From: Amaranthus tricolor
Lineage: Eukaryota > Streptophyta > Magnoliopsida > Caryophyllales > Amaranthaceae
Length of the DNA: 64,000 bases
Assembly: GCF_026212465.1 (NCBI RefSeq)
Contig: NC_080053.1
Coordinates: forward strand, 11,822,281 to 11,886,280
Direction: 5' to 3'
Part shown: in pieces, positions 50,251 through 62,989 of the stretch
Position numbering within the stretch: the first letter of the stretch is position 1
Layout of the letters: every line of letters begins with the position of its first letter
The notes under the pieces: model-generated
Databases searched by the model: none
The model's input: only the letters and a program-made list of their open reading frames with translations
Told to the model about the DNA's origin: nothing
Translations under genes and position numbers: made by a program

Positions 50251-52820
50251 CGCAGTTGTTCGCACGACCACGGTTGTCAAAGATAAAGATTTATAACCTG
50301 ATCACCTATAGATAGATTTAGTCTTATGATAAATTCAAGTCAAAATTTCTTGTGTTTAAAAATAAAGATTTATAACATTTATGCAAGGATGATCATCATA
50401 GTGGGCAGACTCACACTATTAAACTTCAAATTCTGAAAAACAACTAACCATGGGAATCGGGAGATGCGAAAATCATGACTAATATCATAACATTAAAACA
50501 TAAATAGAAATAAAATCAGCATCATATCGAAATAGGATTGACGTTGGAATCTAAATTAGACTTAGCGTTGGTGTACCTTCAAAGTCTAAAGCCTAATTTG
50601 GAAGAACTAAGCAAATGACCCAATTGGTGTACCGTGAAACTAGATGAACATTCTAATATAAACACGTTGCACATCATGATTAAACTAGCAAACAATCAAA
50701 CCAGTACAAGATAGGCAATTATGAACCCATTCAAATTATGTTTCTATTCAATTATTCAATCATTTGATATGATTTTACCCCTTTTTACCCTATAAGTAAT
50801 CTTTAGCGACATAAATAGATATAAACTATGTAAGCAATAAAGAAAGCAACCAAAGAACATGAGAGACGAAGAAGAGAATTTAACTTTATCCAAATCAATA
50901 AATGAAGGCATTTGAGGTGTCAAACTAAAAAAAAGACAATGTTCTCAATGAACTAGGGTACTATGTGTACTAAAAGTAGGGATAAAAGATATATTTTAGT
51001 CTAAAAGGCTCGAAATGGTCGAAATTGTAATATCTCGTATTGGGCTTTGGGCCCCACACATCTAGAGAGATTATTGTATTTCATTTGGCTATAAGCTTGT
51101 ACTCTAGTGTCTGTTTGAGGCATATAATATGTCGAAGGAAAACTCTTGAAGTCTAGTTTCAAACACTATAGGTCTTGCATCATTTTGACTTCTTAATCAA
51201 AAGTTATGATCAAAATAGTAGCCCTTTTCTTATCTTCTTGGCCCAACTTTACCAAGTCTTATAAATGTGTTTCTATCAATTAGTACATCTCATTTTCACA
51301 TCTTTATGTGATATAACCTTTAAACAACAAAGGGGCACAAAACTCTCGAACAAGAGTAAAATCCATTGTAAAACATGAGATTTAATATGGAAACAAGTAT
51401 TACGCACATAAAATGGGGGCTAAAATTCATAGAAAAATAGGACACATTGGTTTACTTTACCCTAAATCTACTCCTATTTCATAACAATTGTTATGGAGAG
51501 TCTAATGTTGTTGATCCTTAAAGTCTTTGTTATAGATTTTTGAATCATTAAAGTTGTAGAGGAGAAATAAAGCTAGGGGTCAAGAGATGGTGGATTACGA
51601 AAATTTCTTTATGGTTTTAAAGAAAAGAGGTTTTGTTTAAACCCTTAATAAAAAAATTATACAAGGATTAAAAAGTTTAATGGAGTTTTCCTAGGAGGAG
51701 GGTGAAATCAAGTATTGAAGGACACTTAATTGACTTTGGTGGAAGAGCGATGATGTGAAATGAAGTCTTTGTTATCAAGGATTGAAAACTTTGAAGAAGC
51801 AACTAGGTATAGTAGCATTGAAAAGAAACAAAATCCATCTAAGGATGGCAGTGAGGTGAAATTAGGATGTACCATAGTAGAGAGGGAAACAAAAGTTAAC
51901 TATTGTGAGAACTGAGAACGTGTGCTTCCGTTGCAACAATTAAAGGTTTGAGAGAAAATGAAGAGTAAGGCAAACATGAAATAAAAATAAGGTCGTTACA
52001 TTACATAACAATTGCTTTATAACAAATATTGTGCTAATCGAATCGCAAAACCCCTTAATCATGGAATAACAACCTTATTAAGTTGTCAGTCTAACATTTT
52101 GCCACAATTATCTTTTTTTTTTTGGTAGTGTATTCGACTCTAAAAGTTCTAATATAAGCATTTATTCAAGTATATGTTCTAGGATACTAGGGTACTTGAA
52201 TTACTATGATAAAACAATTTTTTTTAAAGATAATAATTCAAATTGCGATGGACACGAAATGAGTTGTAACACCGTGAAGTGCCGCATCCGCGCAATCACA
52301 ACTATCACCACAAGCACGACAGCGTCTGAATTTTTTCTATGCGTGCAATGAATCCAATCAAAGACTTGGAAAGGTGAGGGTGCTAGCAAAGGGTGTAGGA
52401 AGAAGATAAGAAGAAAATAAATGTCAAAAAGGACTTGAAGAAAAAGAGGATTGCATTTCAAATGAGGAAGATGGAAGAGTTGAATCTTTGATTAAGTTAT
52501 CAAAGAGAATTGAAAAGTGGGAGAGTTCCCCAATGTGGAGAGACATGTGTTGATGACCGAAAGTGATGATGGTAGTAGAGGTGAATGGATCTTTTACTAG
52601 AGGCACTCACCTCTATTTTGTAGAGATACGAAAATGTTCTTGAACATGAAGGCTTGTGAAGGTGAGAGGATGTCTTTGCCGAGTGGAGAGGAAGTTGAGG
52701 TAGAATTTAATGGAAAAGTGTATTTGAAGATGCACAATTGTGTTGTGAGGTTATTTGGGATTGTGAAATATCTTTCAAAGATGATGAGAAACCTTATCTA
52801 GTTAAGGAGATTAGTAAAAA
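50251..52820. other. Interval between the two LTR-like repeats; old retroelement DNA, no gene recognised
   Basis: AT-rich DNA with no intact motif. Phrases such as GGGCTTTGGGCCCCACACATC (51042-51062) are typical of plant LTR retrotransposon sequence. The minus frames at 52204-52606 are short and lack recognisable domains. If copies A and B are LTRs, this would be the interior of an old element. Confidence 0.35.
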
Positions 52821-53039
52821 AAGGATGCACTATCAAGCATAGTGCAAAAATAAGGTCGCATCATCATATCACGACTGTATTGTGAAGATTTTTTAGTTTA
52901 CCGCGATCGAAATATAGGCTGCATTGACTGCAAAAATTATCCGTATTGATATCGCGACTGAGGATGGCTAGATAGAGTATGGTTCTATTAAAAGGATTGA
53001 TGAGGTGCAATAATGATTATGTGTTGCATTGTGGAGGTA

Positions 53040-53300
53040 GCCAACAAGGCAATAAGGATGATGCAATGTTGAAGCCACTAAGAAGAATGACGTTTTAAAG
53101 CCATTGCCTGACGAAGATTTGCGTTTTCGGATGAGTAAGCACCATTTTGCATTGTGAAGATTTGCTTGTCCGGATGAGCAAACCACATGCTCGGATGAGA
53201 AAGCCTAATGCTTAGACAAGCACCATTTTGCATGAATAAGCAACATTTTGAAGCCATTGCCTGACGAAGATTTGCGTGTCCGAGCATACGTGCGTGCAGG
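53040..53300 (+). repeat. Cluster of short internal repeats
   Basis: GCCATTGCCTGACGAAGATT is present twice (about 53101 and 53255), with TAAGCACCATTTTGCAT-like and TCGGATGAG-like phrases between. The overlapping minus-strand frames reflect these repeats. Confidence 0.7.
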
Positions 53301-53720
53301 TCATCAAAGAGGTTTTTGTTGAAAACTTCAAGCATTTGAGGGGCCTTTATAAGACGAAACCGTTGAGATAATACAATGTTGGAAAATCTCCAAGAGAACT
53401 ACTAAAGAGAGAGAACAAGAACCGAGAGCCACCGCTTAAGGAGGAGTAATATTCAAGAATGATCTCTCTATTGTAGAGGGTTTGAGGGTAGCTCGTAAGA
53501 AAGCGTGTGAAAGCTAGTTGAGTGCCCCAAAGTGTGAGGGTTGAAGAGTGTTAATACTAAGTAAGTTTGCGAGCAAAAAATAGTGTTTCTAATCTTATTG
53601 TTAATGTAATTGTTGAGTTGCATATTAATGACAAGTTTTGTTGGTTGAGGAAGGGCAACCAAATTACCCATAATTTTTTTGTGTATCATTGTTATTGGAA
53701 CTTTCGTATTGTTGTGGTTT
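53300..53720 (+). repeat. LTR-like repeat copy B
   Basis: Related to copy A at 49640-50250 (TTGAAAACTTCAAGCATTTG, GAGAACAAGAACCGAGAGCC, TCTAATCTTATTGTTAATGT), but it lacks the middle portion of A. A piece like that middle portion lies separately at about 52840-52980. Confidence 0.5.
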
Positions 53721-53739
53721 GTGTGATTGAATTCTCTCA

Positions 53740-54490
53740 AACCTAATGAAATGCAAGTGTTTTGCATGTTTGGTGACAAACAAATACACAAAGTACACAA
53801 AAAAACAGAGCACAACAACCAACAAGAAGAATAACAAGATTTATGAGGTATCCAAGGATATCTCTCTCTCAAATAAAGATTACTTTTATTAATATACTCA
53901 ACAATACATTAATGACAAGCCTCACAACCTTTGAGAACACTCTCAAAGAAAAAATTGAACCTTTGATGTCAATCTCTCACAAACAACCTAATACAAGGAA
54001 GAAAGAAAGCTCTTGGCTAAACCCTAGTTGTTTCTACATATTAGTCTCTCCACACTCATTGAAGTATGTTCTAAGACCCTTATATATAGTCTAAGACATA
54101 TTAGAAACCCTAAGATCAAAGGGCTTGAAGCCCAACCAATTCCGCAACAAAACCCTTGCTCGACTTGGTCGAGTAGCTGTCTTCAGCTCGAGGGGCTGCC
54201 TTGGTCGTGCACCATTTCCCTCGATCTTTGCCTTGCCCAAAGTTCTCCAAATCATCAACATTAATCACCTCATCAAGTGATCCAAAGCTAATTCTCCCAT
54301 ATTCGCACACACTTCATCACTCTTAAGTGTGCATGCCATTGAGTAAGCTACTAGGTGATCAAAGTCACCTCCAACATTGTGAGAGTTGGCTCTTGCTCTA
54401 ACACCTAATTTTCCCATCCCTATAACAGTAGCCATTTGAATACCATAAATAGTTCATATTAACTCATTCAATGACTTTGCACATACAACA
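53740..54490 (-). repeat. Antisense copia-type LTR, copy 1
   Basis: Contains ATGAGGTATCCAAGGATATC, a minus-strand TATA box (TTATATATAG near 54082) and a TCGAGC palindrome block (CTCGACTTGGTCGAG near 54158). The same layout recurs at 57225-57556 plus 63401-64000. The plus and minus frames in it are not genes. Confidence 0.5.
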
Positions 54491-54959
54491 TTGTTCACTT
54501 TGATATCCATCATCAACATTTCAACCTCCTAGTAGTAGTCGCCCATTTTGTTGTGACCATCTGCTTGCTTGTTTCCAAACTCATGCATTTATCAGCAGAA
54601 AACATAATGGTATATCTAGAGTTGTTAGCTCTATTTACCATTATTGGAAAGCTAGACTATATGAAGCAATTCTTTATTATGTCCATAAATAATTGTCAAG
54701 GTTTGATGTATAATTTAGAAGAATTAGATTAACAAAAAGGGGTTTTCCAAATGTAACAAGGTTAAGAAAATGAATGTGTTTGGCTTAGAAGGTCTAGGTA
54801 TAAAAATGGAATGATTTTAAGGAATTTATGTGGGTGTAATATCGAATGGTAAAATACTGTTTGGGTTTGACAGGGTTTCAAGGGTTTTGGATAGGGTTTA
54901 AAGGTATTCTGGAACAGGTTTTTCAAGGTTTTGAAACACGTTTCAAAGACTCTTTTTCT
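54491..54959. other. Spacer, nothing recognised
   Basis: AT-rich DNA between two LTR-like blocks; no frame, motif or clear repeat. Confidence 0.4.
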
Positions 54960-56260
54960 GGTATTTTAATGTTATGGAAAATAAATGAATAAACTAGGAA
55001 TACTCACTAGATTTTTATGATTCAAGGATATGCAAGCAAGGAACACTCACTCTAATTAATCATACAAATTAGTATGTTTGGAACTCTCAAAACACTCACT
55101 AATTCCTTCAACAATGAGAAATTAACCTCACTATTGGAAAATCATTCAAAATACTTAATCACAAGTATAAAAACAAATGCATAAGACAGAGCTTTTGATT
55201 GGATTCTTTTATTCACGAAAATAAGGCCTTTAAATAGGCTTATAAAACATAAGAAAATTCTAGAGAAAGACCCTTCACATGACTACAAGCAATCAAGTGA
55301 TTACTGATTACATTAAAACATACTCAAAATTCTATGAAACCCCTTTCAAATTCTACTACTGAAATTACAATCTTTATTGAAAGAAAACTAAACAACTATA
55401 CTAATAAAAACATTAATTAAAATTCTCAAATTCCAACCATTAAAAGATAATATTTCGTCCCTTATGATGCTTGTGACCCGAAACTCTTGGTTGCTCATGG
55501 AATGTTTCCTATCTTTTGATAGGCTTCTTGAATTCCACCGTTAAAGATGAACATAAACCAACCATATTGAAGGGGAATGAAGAGCTGAAAGAATTCAGCC
55601 ATAATGAAGGAATAATTCAGCAAAATGTAAATAATGGAATAAAATACTTGCCATATTTAACCACCGAATAAATGAGGAAATAATACCCTCATGAATATTC
55701 CTATTTAAAGCTAATTGAAGGCTAATTTGACTGGCTTATTTTTGGAAAGAATTTCAAATAAACATCCTTTTTTTATTATATTGAAATCGTAGCTCTCTTG
55801 CACCCTTAAGGACGAATTCTGGTGCCCTTTAAATTCCTACCAAGACCTTAGGATACAAGTCAAAGCAAGACTCGTAATGAAAGGACCATGTAACTCGTAA
55901 GAATCAAATGATGAATCTTCGAAGGACTTAACTAGGAGTATATCTTTAGAATGTTCTTGGACTGAATTTACATCAAGGTTTCAACATAATCTTACCAAAA
56001 ACTTCATCCTTGTATAACTTGTCCATTCAACCCTCTTCCTATCGGTATCCTTCTCCCTTTCTTGATTATAATAGAGCTCTTGTAAGTTGTGACTGCTTGT
56101 GTCACTCAACTAAACACTACCTATTAATAGTGGCGGATCCAAACAAAAAAAATTAGGTGAGCCAAGATTTGAATTCTCAATATCTACCTTTCTATTCTAA
56201 TTTTGTATAATGACCCAAAAATTTCGGAGAGGCAGCTCCTTTAGGCCACACTAAAGATCT
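54960..56260 (-). repeat. Antisense LTR-like repeat related to the MATE-intron insert
   Basis: GGAACACTCACTCTAATTAA and GGAACTCTCAAAACACTCAC phrases, a minus-strand TATA-like segment near 55225 (TTTAAATAGGC) and AT-rich body resemble 47290-48330. Termini are not resolved and no coding part is present. Confidence 0.4.
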
Positions 56261-56559
56261 GCCATTGCCTATTAAAACGTTCTTTCTTGCCATTGCTTTT
56301 TGGTATTTTCTTGCCATGTAGAGTAGATCTTATACCTTTGCCTTTCTGGTACTTATTGATTGAATCTTTCCAAAATAAGGTCTTTTTAAGTTCACATGTT
56401 ACCTTTAACTTAGATAAAACCTTTGATTAAACCATTCATTAACAGCTTATTCGATTCTTTATATTTAATGACTAATAAAAATGAGTGAAACGAGAGCTAG
56501 ATTAGAGTCTAAGAGGTATTCTCAAACTCTAATATCACCATGATCGAAAAGGTTTGAAG

Positions 56560-57200
56560 TACCTTGATGAACTATAACAATTTCAATGAATTAACAATGT
56601 TTGAAAGAAAATAATCAATGCAAAATTGACACAATGATTTAAGAGGTTCACCCAATTATGGCTATGTCCTCCGAGGTGTGTAGTATCTTGTTCATACTAT
56701 TTCAATGGAGTATAACACCTCTTACAAATGAAGTATTACAATTGAGTAAGAGAACTAAAGGCTATGTGTTTTAGGCTTGGGGGTTTGTGTTTGATGTTGT
56801 TTTGATGAGCATATGAGCTCCCTATTTATAGGAGTAATTACATTTAATGATAATGCATACTTAATACAATGGATTAACTACATAATAAACAACCCAAGCA
56901 AGTGAAGAAAACAGGATCCAATGCTGTCAGACAACCCTGCTCGTTCGAGCCACTGAAATGCTCGTTTGAGCAAGTCTTCTAGAAGGCTGTTGCTGCCAAC
57001 TTGTGAAGTGCTTGTTTGAGCAAAATAACAGCTCGTTCGAGCACTGCTTCCAGACCCATTCTAATTAGCTACTGATCTTCATGCTCGTTCAAGGCACTTT
57101 GGATTCTTCACTTGCCTCATTCAAGACGTATTACACAGAACCAAAACTGATGCAATTCCCTTATTAACCTGATTCATCATGCCATCTTAATTCCCATGTT
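56560..57200 (-). repeat. Antisense copia LTR related to 21172-21650
   Basis: GGTTCACCCAATTATGGCTATGTCCTCCGAGG (56651 onward) is the complement of the U5-type stretch in the copia LTR at 21.5 kb, and a minus-strand TATA box (TATTTATAGG) lies near 56825. Its U3 side carries several CTCGTTCGAGC palindromes (56940-57060). Confidence 0.65.
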
Positions 57201-57224
57201 AAGAGCTGAAAATGAAAGCCTCAA

Positions 57225-57556
57225 AGAGGTTTAACAATGAAAAACAAATGAAAAATATAATGCAAATATGAACACAGTGTATATGAGGTATCTAGGATAC
57301 CTCCCCCTCAAATGTAGTTTATTATATTGAATTCAACAATTACAAGTATAATAAACCTCCTATTCTCTTGAGAACAATCTCTCAAGATCACAAATACTAA
57401 AGCAAAATAAGAACACTCTCAAGTTTCTAACCATGCAATAGCCCTCACAATATGTGTGTTTGTGGTGAAAATTACTGAGTGATGAATCCTATTTATAGGC
57501 AAGGTATTCATCACTCTTAGTATTCCCTCATAAATCACCATAAACTCACATGTAAC
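57225..57556 (-). repeat. Antisense copia-type LTR, copy 2, left half (continues at 63401)
   Basis: Contains ATGAGGTATCTAGGATACCT and a minus-strand TATA box (TATTTATAGG near 57490). The sequence is broken by the Athila element and resumes after its TSD at 63401, where the TCGAGC palindromes follow. Confidence 0.55.
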
Positions 57557-58998
57557 TGATCGGGACTTTATGTCCTTCAATAGTAATACCGCAAGTGCAC
57601 GGCGTAGAGTAGTACGTCGGCAAGTACGGGTCGAATCCACAAGGAGTGGGAATTAAGTTAATAGTTTCTCAATCGATTAGTGTGTTCGAAAACGTATAAT
57701 ATAATGTTTGGAGATATTAAAAGAAAATTAAAACGAGCAATAAAAAAAAACAAAGAAACTTAATGAAAACAAATTAGCAAAGTAAATAAGGATACAATGA
57801 ACTAAAAGCAAGGATAAAATGATCAAAAAAAAAACTAAGAGGCATAGAGTAGGCCTTCTCACTAAAGTAGTGTTTACTAAACATCAACCTTAGGTCATGG
57901 ATATTTTGTTATGGGGAAGAACGTATCATAAGTACTAATGTTCTCTCTCGAACAACAAAAGCTTCTTAACCATACTCAACTACCTATTCTCATGGAGCTA
58001 ATACATGATTTAAGACATGAAGCACACATTCAACATTTCCAATCAAAGCATCTACCTATTCTCATAGAGATGTCTTAACTTTTAAGCATAGATTATCGTT
58101 AAAAATCGACTCTCGCCCTCAATTCAACAACACCACAACATGATAGCAAAATCCATCTTAAACCATAAACAACACAACCAAACCAAAGGTAAAGAAAGCA
58201 ATTCAAACTACATTCATGGTGATAATGCCTAGCCTAAGCCAAAACAAACTACTCACTCATACTCATAATGAAATTGTAGAATGCAGCAAGTCAAGAATCG
58301 TGAATGAACAAATTAAGCTAGTGTATCCTAAAGAGATGGAATCAATATAAGTTGAAGAGCTACAAGCATGAATATATGAAACTAAAGCAAATAATCAACG
58401 GGATTAAGCGACATGAATTGAAAACAATATAGCAAGGATAGAAGTTACTCTTTTGAGCTCAATCTAAGGATGAACAAGATGAATTGATGATTCAAAGTAA
58501 TACCTTCCAAAAGCTTCAATAATAGTACATCAATGGTTCAAGAATTCCAAATTGCAAAACATTACAATAAAGGATAAAGTAAAGATTGTATTTGGAAAAT
58601 GAAAATACTAGATTGAATTGAAATAGAAATTATGCTAACACTAATTCTTAATTGAAATGAAAGCAAGACTATGAAAAATACAAAAATTACTCAAGATGAA
58701 AGGTTGAAAAAACTGAGATGCAAGCTCCTTCTTCCTCTTCTCTATTTATAGGCTTCAAAAACAAGTGGGGGTGGTGGTTTCATGATTGCTCCACCACCCC
58801 TAGGTTATAGGTGAGCAGTGTATGCAACTAGAGGGGCTAGTTTGTGCTCGGTGTATATGATTAGATCCTGAAATGAAATAAAATACCAAAGCAACAAAAC
58901 AAGCGTAAAATCCAATAAACCAATGCAATAACATGTAGTTTACTCACACTAAACAAGCCACTTATAAGGGTAAAAATAAAGATAAAATGTAGCTAACA
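57557..58998 (-). repeat. Athila 3' LTR
   Basis: Starts TGATCGGGAC and ends GTAGCTAACA on plus, giving TG...CA on either strand. A minus-strand TATA box (TATTTATAGG near 58742) and the phrase GTGCACTTGCGGTATTACTA (read on minus) are typical. The last 191 bases are nearly identical to 63205-63395. Confidence 0.85.
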
Positions 58999-59010
58999 AA
59001 TTCCCCCAAG
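58999..59010 (-). other. Polypurine tract of the Athila element
   Basis: Read on minus, CTTGGGGGAATT directly abuts the LTR start TGTTAGC. This is the standard plus-strand primer position. Confidence 0.8.
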
Positions 59011-60576
59011 CCAGACCTTTGCTTGTCCTCAAGCAAGCATTGCATCAATAAGAGAAAATAAAATCGAGAATCAGTCATAGATGAACATGAATGATCTAAC
59101 AAAAGCTATAGTCATGAACTCATAAGCCACAATTTGTCAAAAGATGTATGATAGATCAGCAAGCTATGATTATCAATTCTAAAAGGTTTGAAGTGTGTTC
59201 CTGTTCTACAAATTATTCTCAAAACAAGTTGTCAAGCAATGATCTTGCCATACTGAGTCTAAGACTCCCAAATCAATCACAATGGATATAAGTGGACCTC
59301 ACTTTTCGGTATATTAGCCAAGATGAACAACCACACTCAAGTGTTTAAAGTTACGCTCATTCCCTCATCCTATGGCTCAAAGTGATGTGAGCCTCTAAAT
59401 AGAGATGTGGCAAAGTTTCGCACCTCGGTACTCGAGGACTCAAAGGCTAAGACTTCACTAGAAGTAGGTGGATCGACCTAAAAGAGGTGAATTGAAAAAG
59501 GTTAGAGTAAGATGAAATGTAGAAAGGATAAGGGTAAAGTTACAAAAAGAGGTAACATAACTAGTTAACTCAAACAAACCAAAATGATCCATGGTTTCAC
59601 ACACCTTGGCATTTATTAACAACTAATAATTTTTCTATACAATTTTTTTTTTATTATTTTTTTTTTTGTATTTTGATGATAAAAACAAAGATAATATAAA
59701 AATAAACATTACACTATCAAAAGTGGGTAGTAAAATCAAGAGACTCTTAGAGTCGTACAATACCAACTTTGTGTCTAAAATTAAAATATCACCATGATAT
59801 ATGTAAGTGGTGACTTCAAGAAAATATAAAAAGACAATTGCAAGCTAAAAACTCAAGCCAAGTGTGATAAACCAACCACCAACATACCATCAACCAAACA
59901 AACTAGTATGCTAAAGAGTTAGGGATGAAGGTGAAAGAAGGTGAAAGCGAAGGGTTATAAAGGAAAATGGAATGCTCGAAAGAAAGTGGGGTATAATGTA
60001 GGTTAACAAGAGGGTAAGAAAGAAAAGGAATAAGCTCGATCCAAACTAGCAACTAGATCCATATAATACCCAAGTCCTTCAAGTCATGCCTAGTGCGCTA
60101 CAAATTCACAATCTCATTAATTTACGTGAATGCATGGTAGGGGCTCAATAAATACTTACGGGTTCAAAATATGTCCACAAAAATCCAAGGGCGGTGCCAC
60201 AAACCAAATCAATGCTCAACTTTTGTTTTGAGAACTCAAGGTTCACAGGATTGGAAATCAAGAAAAAATTTAGAAGAAATAATCTAAACTTGCCAAGGTA
60301 TTATACATAGATTAAGAATATGGCCCAAAATGAAATTAAGTTAGCTACTAAAGATCAAAAATGTGCATGAATGTGATTCAAGGCATCGAAAACATAACTA
60401 AATAAAGAAAATAGTAATCTAGACTACAAAAGTAATAAATCAGAAAGAAAATCAATGAAAACATGCATATATACACAAGAAGAACCTAAGGAGACCATAA
60501 ACACAACACCTCCCCCCAGTCGAACTAAGCAGTGTCCTCAATGCGACAAAGGGGCATTAGAGAAGGTGTGAGGACG
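59011..60576 (-). other. Long non-coding 3' region of the Athila element
   Basis: About 1.6 kb between ORF1 and the polypurine tract, with no open frame of note. A T-rich tract lies near 59641-59670. Long untranslated DNA here is common in Athila elements. Confidence 0.6.
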
Positions 60577-62088
60577 CTAGGCGTCACTCTCATCGTCCTC
60601 TTCATCCTCTTCATCTCCCTCATCATTATCTTCCTCATCATCATCTCCCTCTTCCTGTGCTCCAGGACCAAAAGATGTACTACCGTCCCCCTTGGAACTG
60701 TAAACATAACCAAAATCACCCGGTGGCGGTGTGTACCATGATGGGTGCACATGACCTGGGGCGATATGCCCCTGGCGGTAATGATGGTCATATACCGGAT
60801 ATTGGCTTTGCTGGTAGTCGACCATGAATTGGTCGATCCAGCTCTGTTGCTCCTTTATTTGGTCAAACCGCTGATCATAGCCGTCCAGACGCAGGTGTAA
60901 GCGCTGTAAAGAGGCCAGGACGGGATCAGGGTCGGTATGGTGGGGTGAAGGTGGGGGTGGAGGTGGTGCATGAGAGGTGCCACCAAACTCGTAGTTAGAG
61001 GATGGGCCTCCGTGCTCATATGCAGGTGAGGGGCGACGTTCCTCACTTGCAGAAAAAGAGCCGCCTCGTCTTCGACGGGAGTACTGATTGTGGAAAGCCT
61101 GAGGTGGTTGCCTTTCCACTGTTAGAGGGTCAGGTACCCACCCTTTTGGTTCAAAGAGATAGGTGGGACGGTTTGGGATTAAGTCGGGAAGAGCTTGGGT
61201 GGGGAGAGGGATACCTATTTGTCGGTCATGAAGCTTCCACCATGTCTGACCATTTGAAAGTTCTAGCCACTTAGATTGAACTAAGTGGGTCATGCTGATG
61301 GTGGTGGCCTCTCTAGGTAGTACCCCTTTTCCTCTTCAACCAAAATGCATAGCAATTTGGGTGATGAGTTCGCCAAACTGTATCGGTGTTCGAACAGTGT
61401 TAGGTTGATTAATAGTATGGCGGAATGTGTGGACTAAAAGTCTAGCTAGGTTAAAGGTAAAACCCCATTCAGGGCGGAGGATTGAGCCTAAAATAATCAA
61501 ATCGTTACTATTGGCCTTATTGGACTCAGATTTGGCCGTGATGGTGAAAGCCATGAACTTGAGCCACATCCTGATAACAGGGTGATGAACCTTTTTCAGA
61601 ACTAAATTCTGCAGGTTGGTCAAGTGTTCTCCTGATATTAACGGCCAAATTCGGGAAGGGTGTTGTTCATAGTCTAGTCCTCCCCCCATGTCGTTCAGAC
61701 CAAATAAATCAGCAAGCTCAGTTGTAGTGAGCTGCCGCTCAATTCCATCTATCCTGAAATACAATGAGGTTTCTCCAAACTCATCTTGTGTTATGGTCAA
61801 TGAACTTAAGAACTCGAGGACTAACTCAGGGTATGTTTCTCTATGCATATTGAACATAAAACCCATGCCTATTGCTCTAAAAAAATGCATAGCATACTCA
61901 AATAATCCTAGGTTTCTAAGCACATTAGCACAAACAAACCTAGTAGGAATGATGGGCCTTTCTTTAAGATTTTGAAACTTATCTCGTTGGTCTTCATTCC
62001 TAAAAATTATGTTGGGGTAGTCCTCGTCGGGTTCAACTCTTTGTGGTGATGGAGTCCTTTCCCTCCTCCTTTGCCTCCTTTGTGCCAT
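60577..62088 (-). pseudogene. Athila ORF1-family protein gene, one internal stop
   Basis: One frame of 504 codons starts MAQRRQRRRERTPSPQRVEP and contains PTRFVCANVLRNLGLF, the FRIDGIE.QLTT.ELADLFGL region and EWGFTFNLARLL, as in plant Athila ORF1-type proteins. A single TGA at codon 251 (61336-61338) interrupts it; the frame then continues through a Pro-rich linker and a very acidic C-terminus (60580-60680). The function of these proteins is not firmly known; some authors treat the 3' ORF of Athila as envelope-like, but no membrane segment is evident here. The start follows a leader intron. Confidence 0.75.
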
Positions 62089-62494
62089 TAGCTTGTTTTG
62101 ATTGATGATTTCCTAAAACAAAGATTAAACAAGCAAAGAACAAAAAATCTCTACTAAAAAGTAAAGATTAATTAGTAGAAAGCAAATAAAAACTCAAATC
62201 TTGAACAATTTAGCAACTTTTACCTCAATCCTACAAACCCTAATTGTTGATGGATGTTGATGAAAATGGAACAATGTGGATGTAATGTGTAAATTTGAAG
62301 AGTGAATGTTGTTGTTAATGAGTGAATGTAGAAGGATTGAAGGATTTTAGGGCTTAGGTTTTGAGTTTTGAGTGAGAGAAAGTAGGAGGAAATGATATTG
62401 CTCGAGTGAGAAATGAGTGTTTAGTCGAGCAAATCTGGATTTAAACATGATTCTGTCAGATTCTGCATCTCGCTCGACCTGTCGAGTGAAGTAC
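62089..62494 (-). other. ORF1 leader with probable intron (62113-62223)
   Basis: On minus, GATTGAG|GTAAAA (donor at 62223) and TTTTAG|GAAATC (acceptor ending 62113) bracket an AT-rich intron 24 bases before the ORF1 ATG. This suggests a spliced ORF1 message. Upstream, 62395-62490 holds TCGAGC-type inverted motifs. Confidence 0.5.
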
Positions 62495-62705
62495 AGGTTT
62501 CTTCCTTCTCTTTTTTTTTATTGCTCGTTTTAATTTTCTTTTAATATCTCCAAACATCATATTTATACGTTTTCGAACACACTAATCGATTGAGAAACTA
62601 TTAACTTAATTCCCACTCCTTGTGGATTTGACCCGTACTTGCCGACGTACTACGCTACGCCGTGCACTTGCGGTATTACTATTGAAGGACATAAAGTCCC
62701 GATCA
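62495..62705 (+). repeat. Inverted fragment: Athila LTR 3' end
   Basis: About 211 bases match the reverse complement of 57557-57762, ending CCCGATCA. So it is the 3' end of an LTR in plus orientation, opposite to the rest of the element. Confidence 0.85.
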
Positions 62706-62711
62706 AGTTTT

Positions 62712-62729
62712 TGGCGCCGTTGCCGGGGA
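62712..62729 (+). other. Retrotransposon primer-binding site
   Basis: TGGCGCCGTTGCCGGGGA lies 6 bases after the LTR end CCCGATCA. This sequence is the usual Athila/Tat primer-binding site, complementary to the 3' end of a plant tRNA (tRNA-Asp is commonly cited). Confidence 0.85.
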
Positions 62730-62845
62730 GTGGCGACTTTGTTAATTGTTTTTCTTGATTAGTTAGTTCATTGTTCTCTATCATTTTGAGTTGGTTTCAT
62801 TTTTTTCTTCACTTTGCACTTGACCCCGATTTTTGAGTGTAGTGT

Positions 62846-62989
62846 ATGCAAACTAGGTCTCAAAGACAAGAAAATCTTGTACCTATAAATCCTGAAATTG
62901 GGAAAAGAAGAAGGAAAAGGAAACAACGAAATAGGTCGAGCCACCTTCAGGTTCAACATCAGAGACTTCAAGAATGGGACAGAATGTAA
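62846..62989 (+). pseudogene. Athila gag start, truncated
   Basis: MQTRSQRQENLVPINPEI followed by an Arg/Lys-rich stretch matches the beginning of Athila-type gag. The frame ends after 47 codons and the remaining gag and all of pol are absent. It is 116 bases downstream of the primer-binding site, as expected. Confidence 0.65.

Noticed and set aside
52204..52606. Two overlapping minus-strand frames as a small gene
   Set aside because: No recognised motif, no splice logic, and the region lies within old retroelement DNA.
60532..60741. Plus-strand frame rich in Ile/Leu as a membrane protein
   Set aside because: It is the antisense shadow of the acidic GAT/GAA-codon tail of Athila ORF1.
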